64,000 nt of DNA from Manduca sexta (taxonomy: Eukaryota; Arthropoda; Insecta; Lepidoptera; Sphingidae): the NCBI RefSeq assembly GCF_014839805.1, contig NC_051142.1, forward strand, positions 19,624,589 through 19,688,588, given 5' to 3'. This document shows, in pieces, positions 34,207-44,812 of this stretch (within the stretch, counting starts at the first letter, position 1; every line of letters starts with the position of its first letter). A program made the position numbers and the translations under genes. A model generated the notes under the pieces. The model was given only the letters and a program-made list of their open reading frames with translations, searched no databases and was not told where the DNA came from.

Positions 34207-35430
34207 GAGTCTAAACTATCAGAACAATATGCTAATAACCTACCATTTATAAAAGCATCATCTCTAAAAGGCTGCCAATAATACGCGCGATTTAACAAAA
34301 TTGTTTTCCAAACAAAAAGCTCGATAGATATAAGGGCTAATGCACAATGCTTGTTTTTCCCGCGCTGTTTTAAGATTACATACGTTTGACAGTCCCGAGA
34401 GAAAAATTGAAACACAAGTAGTGTCAAATAGAATGTATAATATAATTAAATTGTCGCGCGATTTCATTCGCGCAGTGCGCACACTGCCTTAGTTAAATTT
34501 ATCGTGGCCGCTCGAATTTCAACCACCGCACTAGCGGGTGACGGGGACTCGATTTGCGTTATCGATCTTTTGGTCTCATAACTCTCTGAACACCTATCTC
34601 ACAAACCACACGTATGCTGATATCATCCATATAATTTACCCATTAGAGTTTACGTTCGCATGGCCAGGCGATGATTGTTATGTCATTTCGGTTCAGTCAT
34701 GTGTGAAAGTCTAAGTGAAGACGATTTTATGGAAAAATTGGTTTTATGTCTAAAGAGTTACGGTCCGTTTTTGAGTGGTGTCGAAGTGGGTTAAGGATGT
34801 TTCGGTTTCGATAATAATTCCCCTCCAGTTGGCATTGTAAACAAAACGCCTTTTATAATGGGAAGGACTTCTGTAGTGATGGGTTAGTAGGGCTAAATAA
34901 GTATCGATATATTGATAATTAATTTCTTTAGTTTAGTAAATGATAAATTCATGCCTACGGTAAAACTACGATTGTACATCCGAAAAGTCTAGAACGAAGA
35001 ACGAGAAGAACTAGTTTTCACTGATATTCACTTTTAGCCGCACTTAATTCTAGTTTTAACTAGGAAAAACGCGTTGTAACTGAGAGAGGGTTTTAACTGT
35101 AGCTTATATATCCAGTATCCATTCATTCATCAGTACAAGGATTCCCGCAGTGGTATTGTCAATACTTAAAATTATAACAACTGAGTAGATTTTCTGTGAG
35201 ACCGTGGTAACGGGCCAGCATAACAGGACTTTGCGCAACTAACAAAGTGTTCCGGTAACAGCCGATGCATTTTGTACCGACTTTAGATACCGATGCCTCT
35301 ACATACGGTGCAAGATTTGCCACCCGAGCTCATTCCGAAGTGTGGCATCACCAACTCAACAAAATTACATCCAGATAAATAGACCGGCATAATCCTGGCA
35401 ACTGTCGAAAGACGTGAAATTTCTTATCGG
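34207..35430. other. Unassigned stretch
   Basis: No gene or repeat family is recognised. Two overlapping minus-strand frames (115 and 72 codons) lack any known motif. Confidence 0.4.
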
Positions 35431-35670
35431 TGAAAATGATATCCGTGAAAATGATATTCACGATAGCGCAGGATCATGATTCATGGAAGGGTCTTGGGGA
35501 GACCTTTGCCCAACATTGGGAGATTATAGATTGATATGATATGATGATGATGAAAATGATATCCGTGAAAATGATATTCACGATAGCGCAGGATCATGAT
35601 TCATGGAAGGGTCTTGGGGAGACCTTTGCCCAACATTGGGAGATTATAGATTGATATGATATGATGATGA
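35431..35670. repeat. Exact 120-bp tandem duplication
   Basis: The units 35431-35550 and 35551-35670 are identical at every base; a third start (TGAAAATGATAT) follows at 35671. The unit contains internal GTGAAAATGATAT repeats, an RT C-terminal tail and ATGATG repeats. Identity implies a very recent event or an assembly duplication. Confidence 0.95.
35467..35534 (+). pseudogene. Non-LTR retrotransposon RT tail, duplicated in tandem
   Basis: The plus frame reads AQDHDSWKGLGETFAQHW, EIID and stop, followed by (ATG)n. It matches the AQDRxxWxxLGEaFaQxW ending of a non-LTR RT subfamily different from the YVQQWT copies elsewhere. An identical second copy lies at 35587-35654 because of the 120-bp tandem duplication. 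Only about 22 residues remain, so it is a dead 5'-truncated insertion. Confidence 0.7.
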
Positions 35671-35730
35671 TGAAAATGATATGCAGACCATCAGTATACT
35701 TACCATCAGGGTTTCTTTTGTAGTAATTAG

Positions 35731-35838
35731 GCACAGTGATTCTATCGTAGCTGATGGTAAAGGGGGCGGCGTTCAGGTAGAGTATCGACTGACCAGAGAT
35801 GGTCACCTGTTGCTACAATTATGCCGGCCTTTTTAAGT
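35731..35838 (-). repeat. Family A repeat, fragment
   Basis: Reverse: GCTGATGGTAA, TATCGACTGACCAGAGATGG, ACAATTATGCCGGCCT. The rest of the element is lost. Confidence 0.65.
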
Positions 35839-37729
35839 AGGGTCGATATAGAAATTGACTTCAAGTCTGTAAAATAAAATACACATTCTAATATGAAACA
35901 TGTTTTTATTCACAAATACTTTGAAAACTTTTACGTGCCACCTCGACGATTCTACTTTCAACAAATGCTAGGAATGTAGAAAGTTGGTTCATATCAATGT
36001 GGGTGGTTACATATCTTTATTTATTTAAACAAATTAACAAATGTTTGTTGGAAGAGGGTGTTCAATATTTAGCACTGGAATGGATATCAACCAGCGCACA
36101 TATGATGCACGGATGACCATACTCTGCCATAGACTTCTTGCTTGTAAATACAATCAGTTGCAGTCATTTTGCCTTGTCAAGAAGGAAAGCAGTGACTTAC
36201 GTTGGCATCTAGTAACCAGGCTCGTCATGCTGTTATTTATGTCTGTACGTGACGTCGTCGTGGTACGTCATAGTTCACATAAAATAACCAAGCTTACATC
36301 CTTTGAAGAGTAGGTAAAGAAAAGCTTACCATACGAGTCACATGGCTACTTTTTGTGTTAATATCCAAAATAAAGCTGTTACTGTATTGTTTAGCAAGAC
36401 ATCTCCAGGATTTTTGTTTTGTTTTAAGAACGACAAACAGTTATACAACACAGCTTATGCAATAATTATAAATTAAGAAGTTGTAACTTGTTGTCTTAAC
36501 AACACCGTTGTCCCCAGATTAATTTAATATTATGATAGTTTGTACCTACATCACAAAATCAGTAAACGTTAGATTAAACTAACAGGAATACAAAAACAAA
36601 ACTAAAATTATAAAAAAAGAACAAAAGGATGAACATTTGAAAATAAAGTATAAATCTTTACGATTTAATCAATATAGGTTTTTGTGCTGTAGATAAAACT
36701 GACTAGCGTCTTACAATTTGTTTTCAGTAATATTAATATCTCATTTTGCAGATTTGTTAGACATGCAAAACATTTATTGTCTCTCTTTGTTTTAATTGTT
36801 TTAATATTCCGTTTGTGGCTTAAGTCTTTGTGCTTTGAGCCTCGTTAAGTTGCGACTTATGTGCTCTGCGAGCAAATGTTTATTTAATAAGCATGTTCAG
36901 AAATGCAATTGGCTGAAATACATTTGCTTAAATCTGATACATGTTTTTTGTAACAAAGAAATTCAATTTGGAATCGAATAATCGAAATTTGTGGTTTGAA
37001 TTTAGTGATATGATTTAGTTCAAAACTATCAAAAAATGTTAAGGATATCTAAGAATCCATAGGATGCACTACGTGTCGCTATTAAATTATGGAATGCAAA
37101 TAAACTCAGCAAGCGGATGCACAAGTTTCATCCCTACTCCTTTGGGAATAGATGTGTGAGCGTGTGTAATGTTACAGTGTGCCTGCCTTGTTTGACAGGT
37201 CCGGAGGTTTTGAAAACGGATTCTCAAAAACTAAAAATTTTGTCTGGTAGAGCCATATTCTAATTAGTTTCTGTTGTAATATCGATTAGGCCCCATTGTT
37301 ACACAGAAATAGGATATAAAATAATTAAGTATTTGGTGCGATCGATGAGTTTGTGTACCTCTTCTTAACTTTGCTGTTCTTTTACAATAGTTTAGAAACT
37401 ATTTTCACTTTTATAATATTTTGATGAACTGTTACCACCAGACTAGCTTTTGCCGCTATCTCTTTTACCTAATAATAAATAATGATAAAAATCTATTGAT
37501 GACTCGATACTCGATCTATCGACCTCGTCGCAGCACTGATCGTAGTAATCCTACCGGTAGGTTAGGCTCAGTGATGCATGATTGTGTTCATTGGAACAAT
37601 TGAGATACACAATAATTGTGGTTGACAAATACATATTTCATACTAGTTTTTGCACGCCGGGACGTCGGCAATGCTGTGTTATGATTGTTTAGTATGCTTT
37701 ATGGATAATTACATTCGTTTTTTTATATC
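35839..37729. other. Unassigned AT-rich stretch
   Basis: The longest block in the window without recognised repeats (1.9 kb). The 90-codon frame at 36041-36313 shows no known motif. Confidence 0.4.
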
Positions 37730-38210
37730 ATAATAATATCAGCCCTGTATTATACACTTTCTTACTGCTGGGCACGTACCTCCTCTATTACTAAGAGGGA
37801 TTAAGCCTGAGTATACCACGCTGGGTTAGTGCGGGTTGCTAGATTTCATACATAATACATTCATGCATAACATCACGCATTTTATCCCCGAAGGGGCATG
37901 TAGAGGCGCAACTAGGGCACCCACTTTTCGCCAAGTATGTTCCGTCCCATGATGTGATAGGGGGCGAGCCTATAGTCATATCGTGCACAAATTCCAGACT
38001 CCGGGCTGATACTGAGCAGAATATCACTTTGCCCGACCCGGGATTCGAACCCAGGACCTCAGAGCGCTATTGTACCGGACATGCAATACAACTACGCCAC
38101 CGAGGCAGTCAGTGGCGTAGTTGTAGTCACTAGATTTCATCTAGTCTTAAAATTCTTACAGAGTACTACTTCTCAAGTTTGCAGATTTATTCACGACGTT
38201 TTCCTTCCCC
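37730..38210 (-). repeat. Family B SINE interrupted by a nested SINE C
   Basis: The reverse family B 3' part runs 37730-37849 (ATAATATCAGCCCTGTATTA, CCACGCTGG, TAGTGCGGGTTG) and resumes at 38141 with CTAGTCTTAAAATTCTTACA and TTCTCAAGTTTGCAG to GACGTTTTCCTTCC. The interruption is exactly the C element at 37850-38129, flanked by an 11-bp target duplication. Confidence 0.9.
37850..38129 (-). mobile_element. Family C SINE, full length, nested, with 11-bp target duplication
   Basis: Flanked by CTAGATTTCAT at 37839-37849 and 38130-38140. On the minus strand it has the A-box-like TGGCGTAGTTGT, an intact B box (GGTTCGAATCC), the body (AGTATCAGCCCGGAGTCTGG) and the tail (CCTCTACATGCCCCTTCGGG). At its 5' end is an extra inverted copy of the head bases: 38087-38100 pairs perfectly over 14 bp with 38112-38125. 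Target duplication and nesting show retroposition after the host SINE B settled. Confidence 0.92.
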
Positions 38211-38219
38211 AAATAACCG

Positions 38220-38345
38220 GGAAAAAAACTATGTGTTAATTCAGGACATGGTCTGCCCGTGTGTCAACTTTCATCCAAATCTGTAAAGCTGTTTCTGCGT
38301 TTACTTTTAAGAAATGTACAAACATTTTCGTAAACTTTCGCATTT
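38220..38345 (+). repeat. Family E relic
   Basis: GTCTGCCCGTGTGTCAAC, TTTCATCCAAATCTGTAAAG and CTGTTTCTGCGTTTACTTTT match 19640-19740. Confidence 0.6.
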
Positions 38346-38505
38346 ATAATTTTAGATTAATACATGAAGAAAAATTCGTACTGTTTTAAGGATATTGCAC
38401 GCACGGATTCAGATTTGGCATGATTCAAATTCATTTAGAAAAGTGCAAAAAAAAAATCAGGTTTGTTACAAATATATTAAATTCGACGGTCGAATTTCGA
38501 CCACA

Positions 38506-38684
38506 GGGGCCTTATTCTCTATGCCGCACGTTATTTTAACAGTACGTAACGAGCACGTAACACAACGCGTCATGTTTAGGACTATAGAAATTTGGCTTAC
38601 AGAATACCATTCCACGCACATTTCTCAAAGATAACATGACACGGCCGCGTTACGCGTTTACACTATCATACAGAATAAGGGCCC
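38506..38684 (+). mobile_element. Family D MITE, complete
   Basis: GGGGCCTTATTCTCTATGCC to ATACAGAATAAGGGCCC with the full shared interior. The outer bases read CAGGGGCC and GGGCCCTG, reminiscent of hAT-type ends, but no 8-bp duplication is present. A 79-codon frame at 38395-38634 crosses it by chance. Confidence 0.88.
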
Positions 38685-38689
38685 TGAAT

Positions 38690-39370
38690 GCCCGGTAGAT
38701 TAAATTATTTTAATAATTTTAAAGATAAGTGTGATGTTCGAACGGTTTATAGCCAGGCGTGGCTCACCACCAGTTGACCCACCATTTCATCTTATCATTT
38801 GCTCTAATAGAATTAAGAACATGTAATACCTTGAGCACATCTGTATACCGACAGAAAACGAAAACAAAAGAATCATTAACGGACACGTGGTTTTGTAAAA
38901 AATTAACTATCCCCTTTCATATGCCGACGACACAGTGTAGTTTGCGTCAGAGGGCTGTACCGAAATATTAACTCATATTCACAAAAAGGAAGCTCTCTTT
39001 TTAGGTTTATGATCATAGTTATAGCGGTGATTCTCAAAACATGTGGTCAATATCAAAACATGTGGATATTGAAAGTACTCAAAAAGCTCAAATAAACAAG
39101 GACTGATATTGATTGTAATTATAACGTTTTATTGTTTTTTTACGTTTTGCTCGTAACCACGCCCACTATGGTCTTGAAATAAAAGTTCTGCAATCAATGT
39201 TCGGGGCTCAAAATTAAAAAATAAACCACATAACTTCAGGACTTTGTTAAATCTTCGAACAATAAGTTTTACTGCATATATTTTAAGATTAAGATGGTTC
39301 GTATACCAATCAAGGTATTTATACTGAACGGCATAATTCAAGTGCGCACGTACCGCGTTGTTAGAGAAAA
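38690..39370. other. Unassigned stretch
   Basis: No supported gene or repeat. AT-rich with no long frame. Confidence 0.4.
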
Positions 39371-39382
39371 TAGTCCATCTCT

Positions 39383-39608
39383 TGCCCGGTACAATAGCGC
39401 TCTGAGGTCCTGGGTTCGAATCCCGGGTCGGGCAAAGTGATATTTGGGTTTTTTTCTGCTCAGTATCAGCCCGGAGTCTGGAATTTGTGCCCGATATGGC
39501 GATAGGCTTGCCCCCTATCACATCATGGGACGGAACATACTTGGCGAAAAGTGGGTGCCCTAGTTGCGCCTCTGCATACCCTTTCGGGGATAAATGCGTG
39601 ATGTTATG
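39383..39608 (+). mobile_element. Family C SINE, 5' truncated, with 12-bp target duplication
   Basis: Flanked by TAGTCCATCTCT at 39371-39382 and 39609-39620, an exact 12-bp duplication. It starts at TGCCCGGTACAATAGCG, so about the first 30 bases including the A box are missing. It retains the B box GGTTCGAATCCC and the whole body to CCTTTCGGGGATAAATGCG. Clean flanks and near identity to the nested copy at 37850 indicate a fairly young insertion by target-primed reverse transcription. Confidence 0.93.
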
Positions 39609-39620
39609 TAGTCCATCTCT

Positions 39621-40022
39621 GCCGCCGCGTACTCTGCGCGCGGCGACCAGTTAAATCGAGTTTCAAATTGGCGCGACCGGGCGCCGACATCGAGACCGCG
39701 CGCTGTTTTTATTTACTCACTAGTTTGCCGCCGCGACTTCGTCCGGCAATCCTCGGGGAGCTGTGTGTTTTGATGGAATCATAGGGTAGAGAATAAAGTT
39801 TATTTAGAGGTTAATACACTTTTCCTATGCGTTATTAGATTAGTGATGGTGCTGGTACAGTTTAGTACCTATGTCGTCATTTAATACAGCAATTAATTCA
39901 GATAGTGTAAAAAAGATGATTTTACTGTGGTCATAAAAATACATGATTAATTTGGGTACGGTGATTGGCTAAAGGAATTAAATAACAAAGAAAGCATGTT
40001 GAAGACACCTTTTTTTTTGCAG
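39621..40022. other. CpG-rich patch then AT-rich sequence
   Basis: 39621-39720 is CpG-rich (GCCGCCGCG, GGCGCGACCGGGCGCCG). A family E-like phrase (TTTGCCGCCGCGACTTCGTC) follows at about 39724. A strong pyrimidine tract ending TTTTTTTTGCAG lies at 40011-40022. Confidence 0.4.
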
Positions 40023-40200
40023 GGAAAATGTCTATGTAAAATATGCTATGTTGGTTTCACCGGTCTTGCGGCCCAATGTCGACACTCGGGAGTATAGCAT
40101 CCGAGAGAGCATTGGACCGAGTACCTATCCCTGTATACCCTACACCGGCATACCAACCAAAACCTGCGATGGCCTTGCGCGCATACAGGACGGCCCCGAG
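40023..40200 (+). CDS. Candidate internal exon, unknown product
   Basis: A textbook 3' splice site (TTTTTTTTGCAG, AG at 40021-40022) is followed by a frame open for 59 codons from 40024, ending at GAG|GTATCT (donor GT at 40201). The frame reads ENVYVKYAMLVSPVLRP, then NVDTREYSIRESIGPSTYP and CIPYTGIPTKTCDG. I do not recognise it. Two other frames are also open: plus 40043-40249 and minus about 40054-40240, the latter reading TRYLGAVLYARKAIAGFGWY with protein-like composition. The block is GC-richer than its surroundings. It may be a host exon or a coding scrap of a mobile element, possibly on the other strand. Confidence 0.3.
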
Positions 40201-40519
40201 GTATCTTGTTGCACTTGAAGGCGACTTTATATCTAAGAATTCAATTTAAGTTTTACCCGAGAGCCAATTTGGTAGATCGAAATCTTTACTTCCATTATAG
40301 GTATATTTTAAACAGTGCTAATATTATGATAAAGCATTGCCTCAATTTTATTCATGTGTTTATCACTTACAAACGTTGCTAGGATTATTGTATGGAGGGC
40401 CGCAGCGAGGGTGTTGCTAGGCAAAATATTATTCATCGCCAGGAAAGCAGATTTTTCCTGCTTAGAAGAGTATGTGTGTGGGGGATTAGATAAATAATTA
40501 TTTAGAGCTATTTTTTTTT

Positions 40520-40766
40520 TGACTGACGAGATGAACTGCTTGGCTGATGGGAAGCGATACGTTTGCCTATAAACAGGAAAAAGACTCTTAAATACCATAC
40601 AGAACTTTAAACTACATAATATAATGTGCAGTAATTACGCTGGCTACAACGTCCTTCAAACCGGAACGAACAGTGCGTGTTCTCCGCTGCTCAGTGGTAG
40701 AAATAGATATAGCAATGATACTTACCCAGACAGACCCTCGCATACAAGAGACCTGTCACCAGTAAT
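40520..40766 (+). repeat. Family L repeat, second long copy
   Basis: GCTGATGGGAAGCGATACG, AGTAATTACGCTGGCTACAA, CTTCAAACCGGAACGAACAG and AGAGACCTGTCACCAGTAAT align with 1252-1527. Confidence 0.75.
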
Positions 40767-42244
40767 GTTTGGTTTTAAAGTTTTAATATTGTACTATGAT
40801 TTTCGGAGGATGATAAACCGTAAACCATGACGTCCAGAAGCCGTAGTCAAGATGTCTTCAATCGTAACGCTAATAGTAAACAAAAAAATAATGAGAATGA
40901 CATATACGAAAGATAAGTCTGTCGCTAATATATGTCTTTTTGATATATAATGTTAGCGTTAACGATTGTATATAGGCATGTTGGCTAGGCTCCTGGTGTT
41001 GAATATATATCGAGAAAGCTTCTCTATTACCATTACTATACAATGCAAATTGGCGAAATGTAAAATAAAAATTTACTGATTTACTAAATTTCAACTTTCG
41101 ATTTACTAAATGTGTTTATATATTGTTACAGGTAAGTTCATACACGTGTGCATACATCGTCAATAATGGAGATGAGAAAGAAATTATAGTTTGTATACGT
41201 TTGATATCTTAAATCTATTTGTATGTTGACAATATCAATTCTAATTATAATGGAACGGCAACTGTGTCAAAAATAAGCAATTTAATTGTTGTATTTTGTC
41301 TAGCATGATTTTCCCGGTATTACATCTTCTCAAATAAGGTTTAGGTTAGTAAGAAATCTTGCTGAATACGACGTCTGCAAGTAATTTTCACCGTGTAAAA
41401 ATCACGAGAAATCAACTTCTGCGAATTTTGATGCTAGCATGGCTTGCAGCAAACCTATTGTATAGAAATACTGCAATATTGCTGGAGTAAACGCACTTGA
41501 AAGGTTTGGAGCGATATATCGTTGCAATAACTTGCTAGTACGAATTGAGCTTCAGAAGAGGTTGACGTCAGACAGCTGGCCGGTCGTAAAACTAAACCTT
41601 CGAGATCAATCTGACATAGTTTTATTTTTTTTAATTAAAACTACGTTTATATCTAACTTAAGTGGGTTTAATGCTCGTGTACGTTTGACAAGGAATTTAT
41701 TTATAAATCTGGCTTCTAGCTATAGTTAATAATTTACACCGGTTGTAGACCAAAAGCAAAGTTTATTTCAGCTCGCATGGCTGAGATATATTTTTTACAC
41801 TTCTGTGCTGGTACCATCTTTTCTGGGCGGCTCAACGCCGGGTCGTAAGGCAAGGTAACCCTAACATATCCGCTCCATCGCCCTTCACGAAGGCTGGGCA
41901 TAGCAATGAGGCACTTTCTCCGCGAAAGAGATTTAAATATACCTAACCCGTGCGTTAAGAATTGGAAACATTTCTATTTTAAGTAGTTTACAATTAAACA
42001 GATACACGTGTTTTACCTTATAGCCAATCGTCGCTCGACCTTTAGTCTGTTTCGAGAAATTATCTTCAAGTTGATTCAGATAGGGCGGGGGTGTGTAGGA
42101 GAACGAGAGAGGACAGGAGGGCAAGTTATGAATTTGTGAATAATTTACGTACAGCGTCAAAATACTTGTGCTACGATGGAGAGTGTTAGGCTTGAGATGT
42201 AGCGAGATATTTATTTAATTAAAAATGGCCAATGTCTAAAATTC
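40767..42244. other. Unassigned; contains ratchet-like splice site
   Basis: No gene or repeat family is recognised apart from the splice-like site at 41103-41137. Confidence 0.4.
41103..41137 (+). promoter_or_regulatory. Candidate recursive-splice (ratchet) site with branch point
   Basis: A branch-point-like TTACTAAAT (41102-41110) lies about 20 bases upstream of TATTGTTACAG, which is directly followed by the full donor consensus GTAAGT (41132-41137). It is a zero-length-exon arrangement like 28134/28135 on the same strand. The pyrimidine tract is interrupted by A. Confidence 0.35.
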
Positions 42245-42541
42245 TTTGGCTCCGAAGTAAACTATCGTATCTAAAAACTATGATTTCCAATTGTTTAAAG
42301 TTTCGTTATCTAGTTACTGTTTACTAAACCCAAATAATGAAGATTTTTAAATAGGTTTGGTAGTAAATAGCAGCTAGAGAATGCAACACTAAAATAAAGA
42401 AAATCGCTATCTTATTATCAAAACCATAAAAATAATTAAGATTTCTTAAACGGGTTTGGTAACAAACAATATTTATACAAAGAAACACTAAATGTGACAA
42501 TCGTTATTTTCTCAAATGCGATAGTTTACTTGGTAGCCATC
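42245..42541. mobile_element. Family F MITE, long copy
   Basis: TTGGCTCCGAAGTAAACTAT at the left and GATAGTTTACTTGGTAGCCA at the right are near-perfect inverted ends. TCGTTATCTAGTTACTGTTT inside matches the short copy at 27523. Two AGGTTTGGTA/GGGTTTGGTA words within the core suggest internal duplication. Confidence 0.78.
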
Positions 42542-42812
42542 GACGTGTTTAATTCTTATTCATACTTACATCCATCCATACCAGTTAAACAGAATCTGTC
42601 CTGTCTTGTTTTGTTTAACCACGGTGTCGCGGTCCCGTATCGGCTCTAACAAAGAGTTTGGAAGACTCTATCCTTGCTACAGGATAATGTAGAGATATGT
42701 CATTAGTTCCTTAAAGAGGTATGGTATAGTACCCTCTGTATGTGAGTTAGATTCGTACTTGGCAGGTGTTGTTGTTACGCTGGCGCCTTTTTTTACTCTT
42801 ATTTAATCCATG

Positions 42813-42956
42813 AAGCATCGGAATGTTTGCCAGCAAACATGACAGCTACATGAGATTTACGTGTGTCACGGGAATATAACCTTATATACTACATAATAAG
42901 GTGACACGCGTAATGTCGTGTAGCTGTCATGTTTGCCGGCAAACATTCCGATGCTT
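42813..42956. repeat. Large foldback hairpin
   Basis: The left arm 42813-42869 (AAGCATCGGAATGTTTGCC start) and right arm 42901-42956 are reverse complements with about 8 differences. The outer 38 bp differ at one base. The loop is about 31 bp and holds CCTTAT, which can pair on to ATAAGG. No target duplication is visible. It could be a MITE without core or a source of long hairpin RNA. Confidence 0.85.
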
Positions 42957-43724
42957 TAAATGTTAAGTTTCGCCCATCGCACTTGTTGTGCCTCGGACCC
43001 AATCCCAAGGAAATTAGCAATAATCGCTCTCACAATATTGTAGTGACTACATTTAAGTATTTATTTATTCTAATTTATTCATTCTTGCTCCCCCCCTGCC
43101 TCTCCGCAACCCTGTCTTTCCCCTCGACCCCGTTAACCAGTCTCGTCTCGACCCGCTACTTAAGTTTTGACCTTTGTGCAAATAAATATTTAGGTAGCAA
43201 TATCATGTACCGCTTTATTGGTCAAGAAGCGTTAGGCTGTGAATGAAGTTCGATTTCCAGATCGGAGAATCTTCATATTTTTTTTAAGTTGGGCTTTTAC
43301 CAATGTTGGTCTTTGCGTTGTCTATTAGGCTGCAGGTTCGTACCATCGCTTTTTCTATTAATGTATTTAAGCATGAAGCATCAGGTGTTACATTGCTAAG
43401 GCATTATGGACCTTAATACTTGATGTCTTCAGTCAGTCTGTGATAAAGGTCTTTGATGATTCTGTTTATGTGTTCGCTATTATTTTTATCATTCGATAGG
43501 CTTACTCGTCTCGACATTCAGTTACATGAAAAAATACGTTTTCAATCATCCGTACTCGTTTTCTAATAAAATAACATAATATTTAAATAACATGTTATTT
43601 TCAAATTGAGTCATATATTTTTGTATGGAGATTCGTTATTTTTCTTATTACTCGAGCTGAATACTCGGTATTATTTTTACATTTGTGTATTATGCGAGGG
43701 CGGGTGTGTTTTATTTTTAGATTA
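42957..43724. other. Unassigned stretch
   Basis: The 105-codon frame at 42929-43246 starts in the hairpin arm and shows no known motif. A pyrimidine-rich CCCCCCTGCCTCTCCGC patch lies at about 43091. Confidence 0.4.
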
Positions 43725-44010
43725 AACTAGCTATGCCCGCGACCTCGCTCGTGTGGAAATCAGTGTATCACAAAGTTCCCGCGTAAATCCCGACCCACTA
43801 GATTTTTTTACAATCGCGCGACCTCTTCCACAGTTATCGTTATATTTCAGTCAGTTTACATAAAACCGTAATGTACTATTAACCTAAACCTTCCCTAAGA
43901 ATTGCATTATCTTTTAGTAAAAACCATACAAAAATCCGTTCAGTAGATTTTGAGAAAATTGATCACATACAGACAGCTTTTGGGGACTTTGTTTTAGAAT
44001 ATGTATAGAT
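43725..44010 (+). repeat. Family E element, well preserved (copy 2 of 2)
   Basis: ACTAGCTATGCCCGCGACC start, then blocks shared with 20630-20928, ending TTTTGGGGACTTTGTTTTAG and ATATGTATAGAT. The pair differ by scattered substitutions and small indels. Confidence 0.75.
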
Positions 44011-44609
44011 ATGAGTTTACACGAGCGACACGAAAGACAGAAGTAGAACAAGACCTTCGTAAAATTCTGCCAATACGATTATCGTCAGTTTATACAACCA
44101 ATGTTAATCTTCCACCAGAATCCGAGGACAAACCAATTAAAAGAAGTCAAATTAAGCATGTCAAAAATACTATGTTCTGATTGGTCCATTTTTGCGGCAG
44201 ATCTAAAAGAAGATTAGGAGCGTTTATTGAACAGCCGTATATCGATTTCTATTAACCGTCGATCGAATTGACAGTTAAACCTCATCCCTTGGACTTTACA
44301 ATCATTTATTTCGGGGGAAGTGAGCGTGTACTCGTTGATCTCTCCCTACACGTAGTTTTTCACTAGCTCTAATATTACTGAAAAAATGTTCACAGAAAAG
44401 CCACACCAACCCTCTGTATGATTCTACACTTTTTACAGACTTTTTTATTCACAATGCTACACACAAAACCACTTTGTATTGTATCGTTCTATCAAAAATG
44501 GCCGGCTGAGGTGATTTATAGCTCATGTATTACCATTTCATTCAAAGAAGAATGATGGTTGTAGTGACTTTTTCCAAAACTGATACAGAGTATTGGATGT
44601 TAAGTGTCA
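44011..44609. other. Unassigned stretch
   Basis: No gene or repeat recognised. Confidence 0.4.
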
Positions 44610-44812
44610 TAATAATATCAGCCCAGTATTAATATTGTCCCACAGCTGGGCACGGGCCCCTTCTACTCCTGAGAAGGTCTTAGTCCACCACGCTCGTCTA
44701 GTGTGGATTGACAGACTTCACACACCCTCAAAACTACTATAGAGTACTTCTCAGGTATGCCTGTTTCCTCACGGTGTTCCCTTCCTTCAGCGTTAAAGCA
44801 AGCTATTAACTA
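44610..44812 (-). repeat. Family B SINE, reverse, head missing
   Basis: Reverse: ATAATATCAGCCCAGTATTA, GCTGGGCACGGGCC, GACTTCACACACCCTCAAAA, CCTCACGGTGTTCCCTTCC and CAGCGTTAAAGCAAG. Confidence 0.85.

Noticed and set aside
39129..39521. 130-codon minus frame containing CPTRDSNPGPQSA-like residues
   Set aside because: That phrase is the reverse translation of a SINE C head (B-box region); the frame is not a gene.
40043..40249. Plus frame reading IPVYPTPAYQPKPAMALRAY as a proline-rich protein
   Set aside because: Competes with two other open frames in the same block; the splice borders favour the frame from 40024. Noted in that entry instead.
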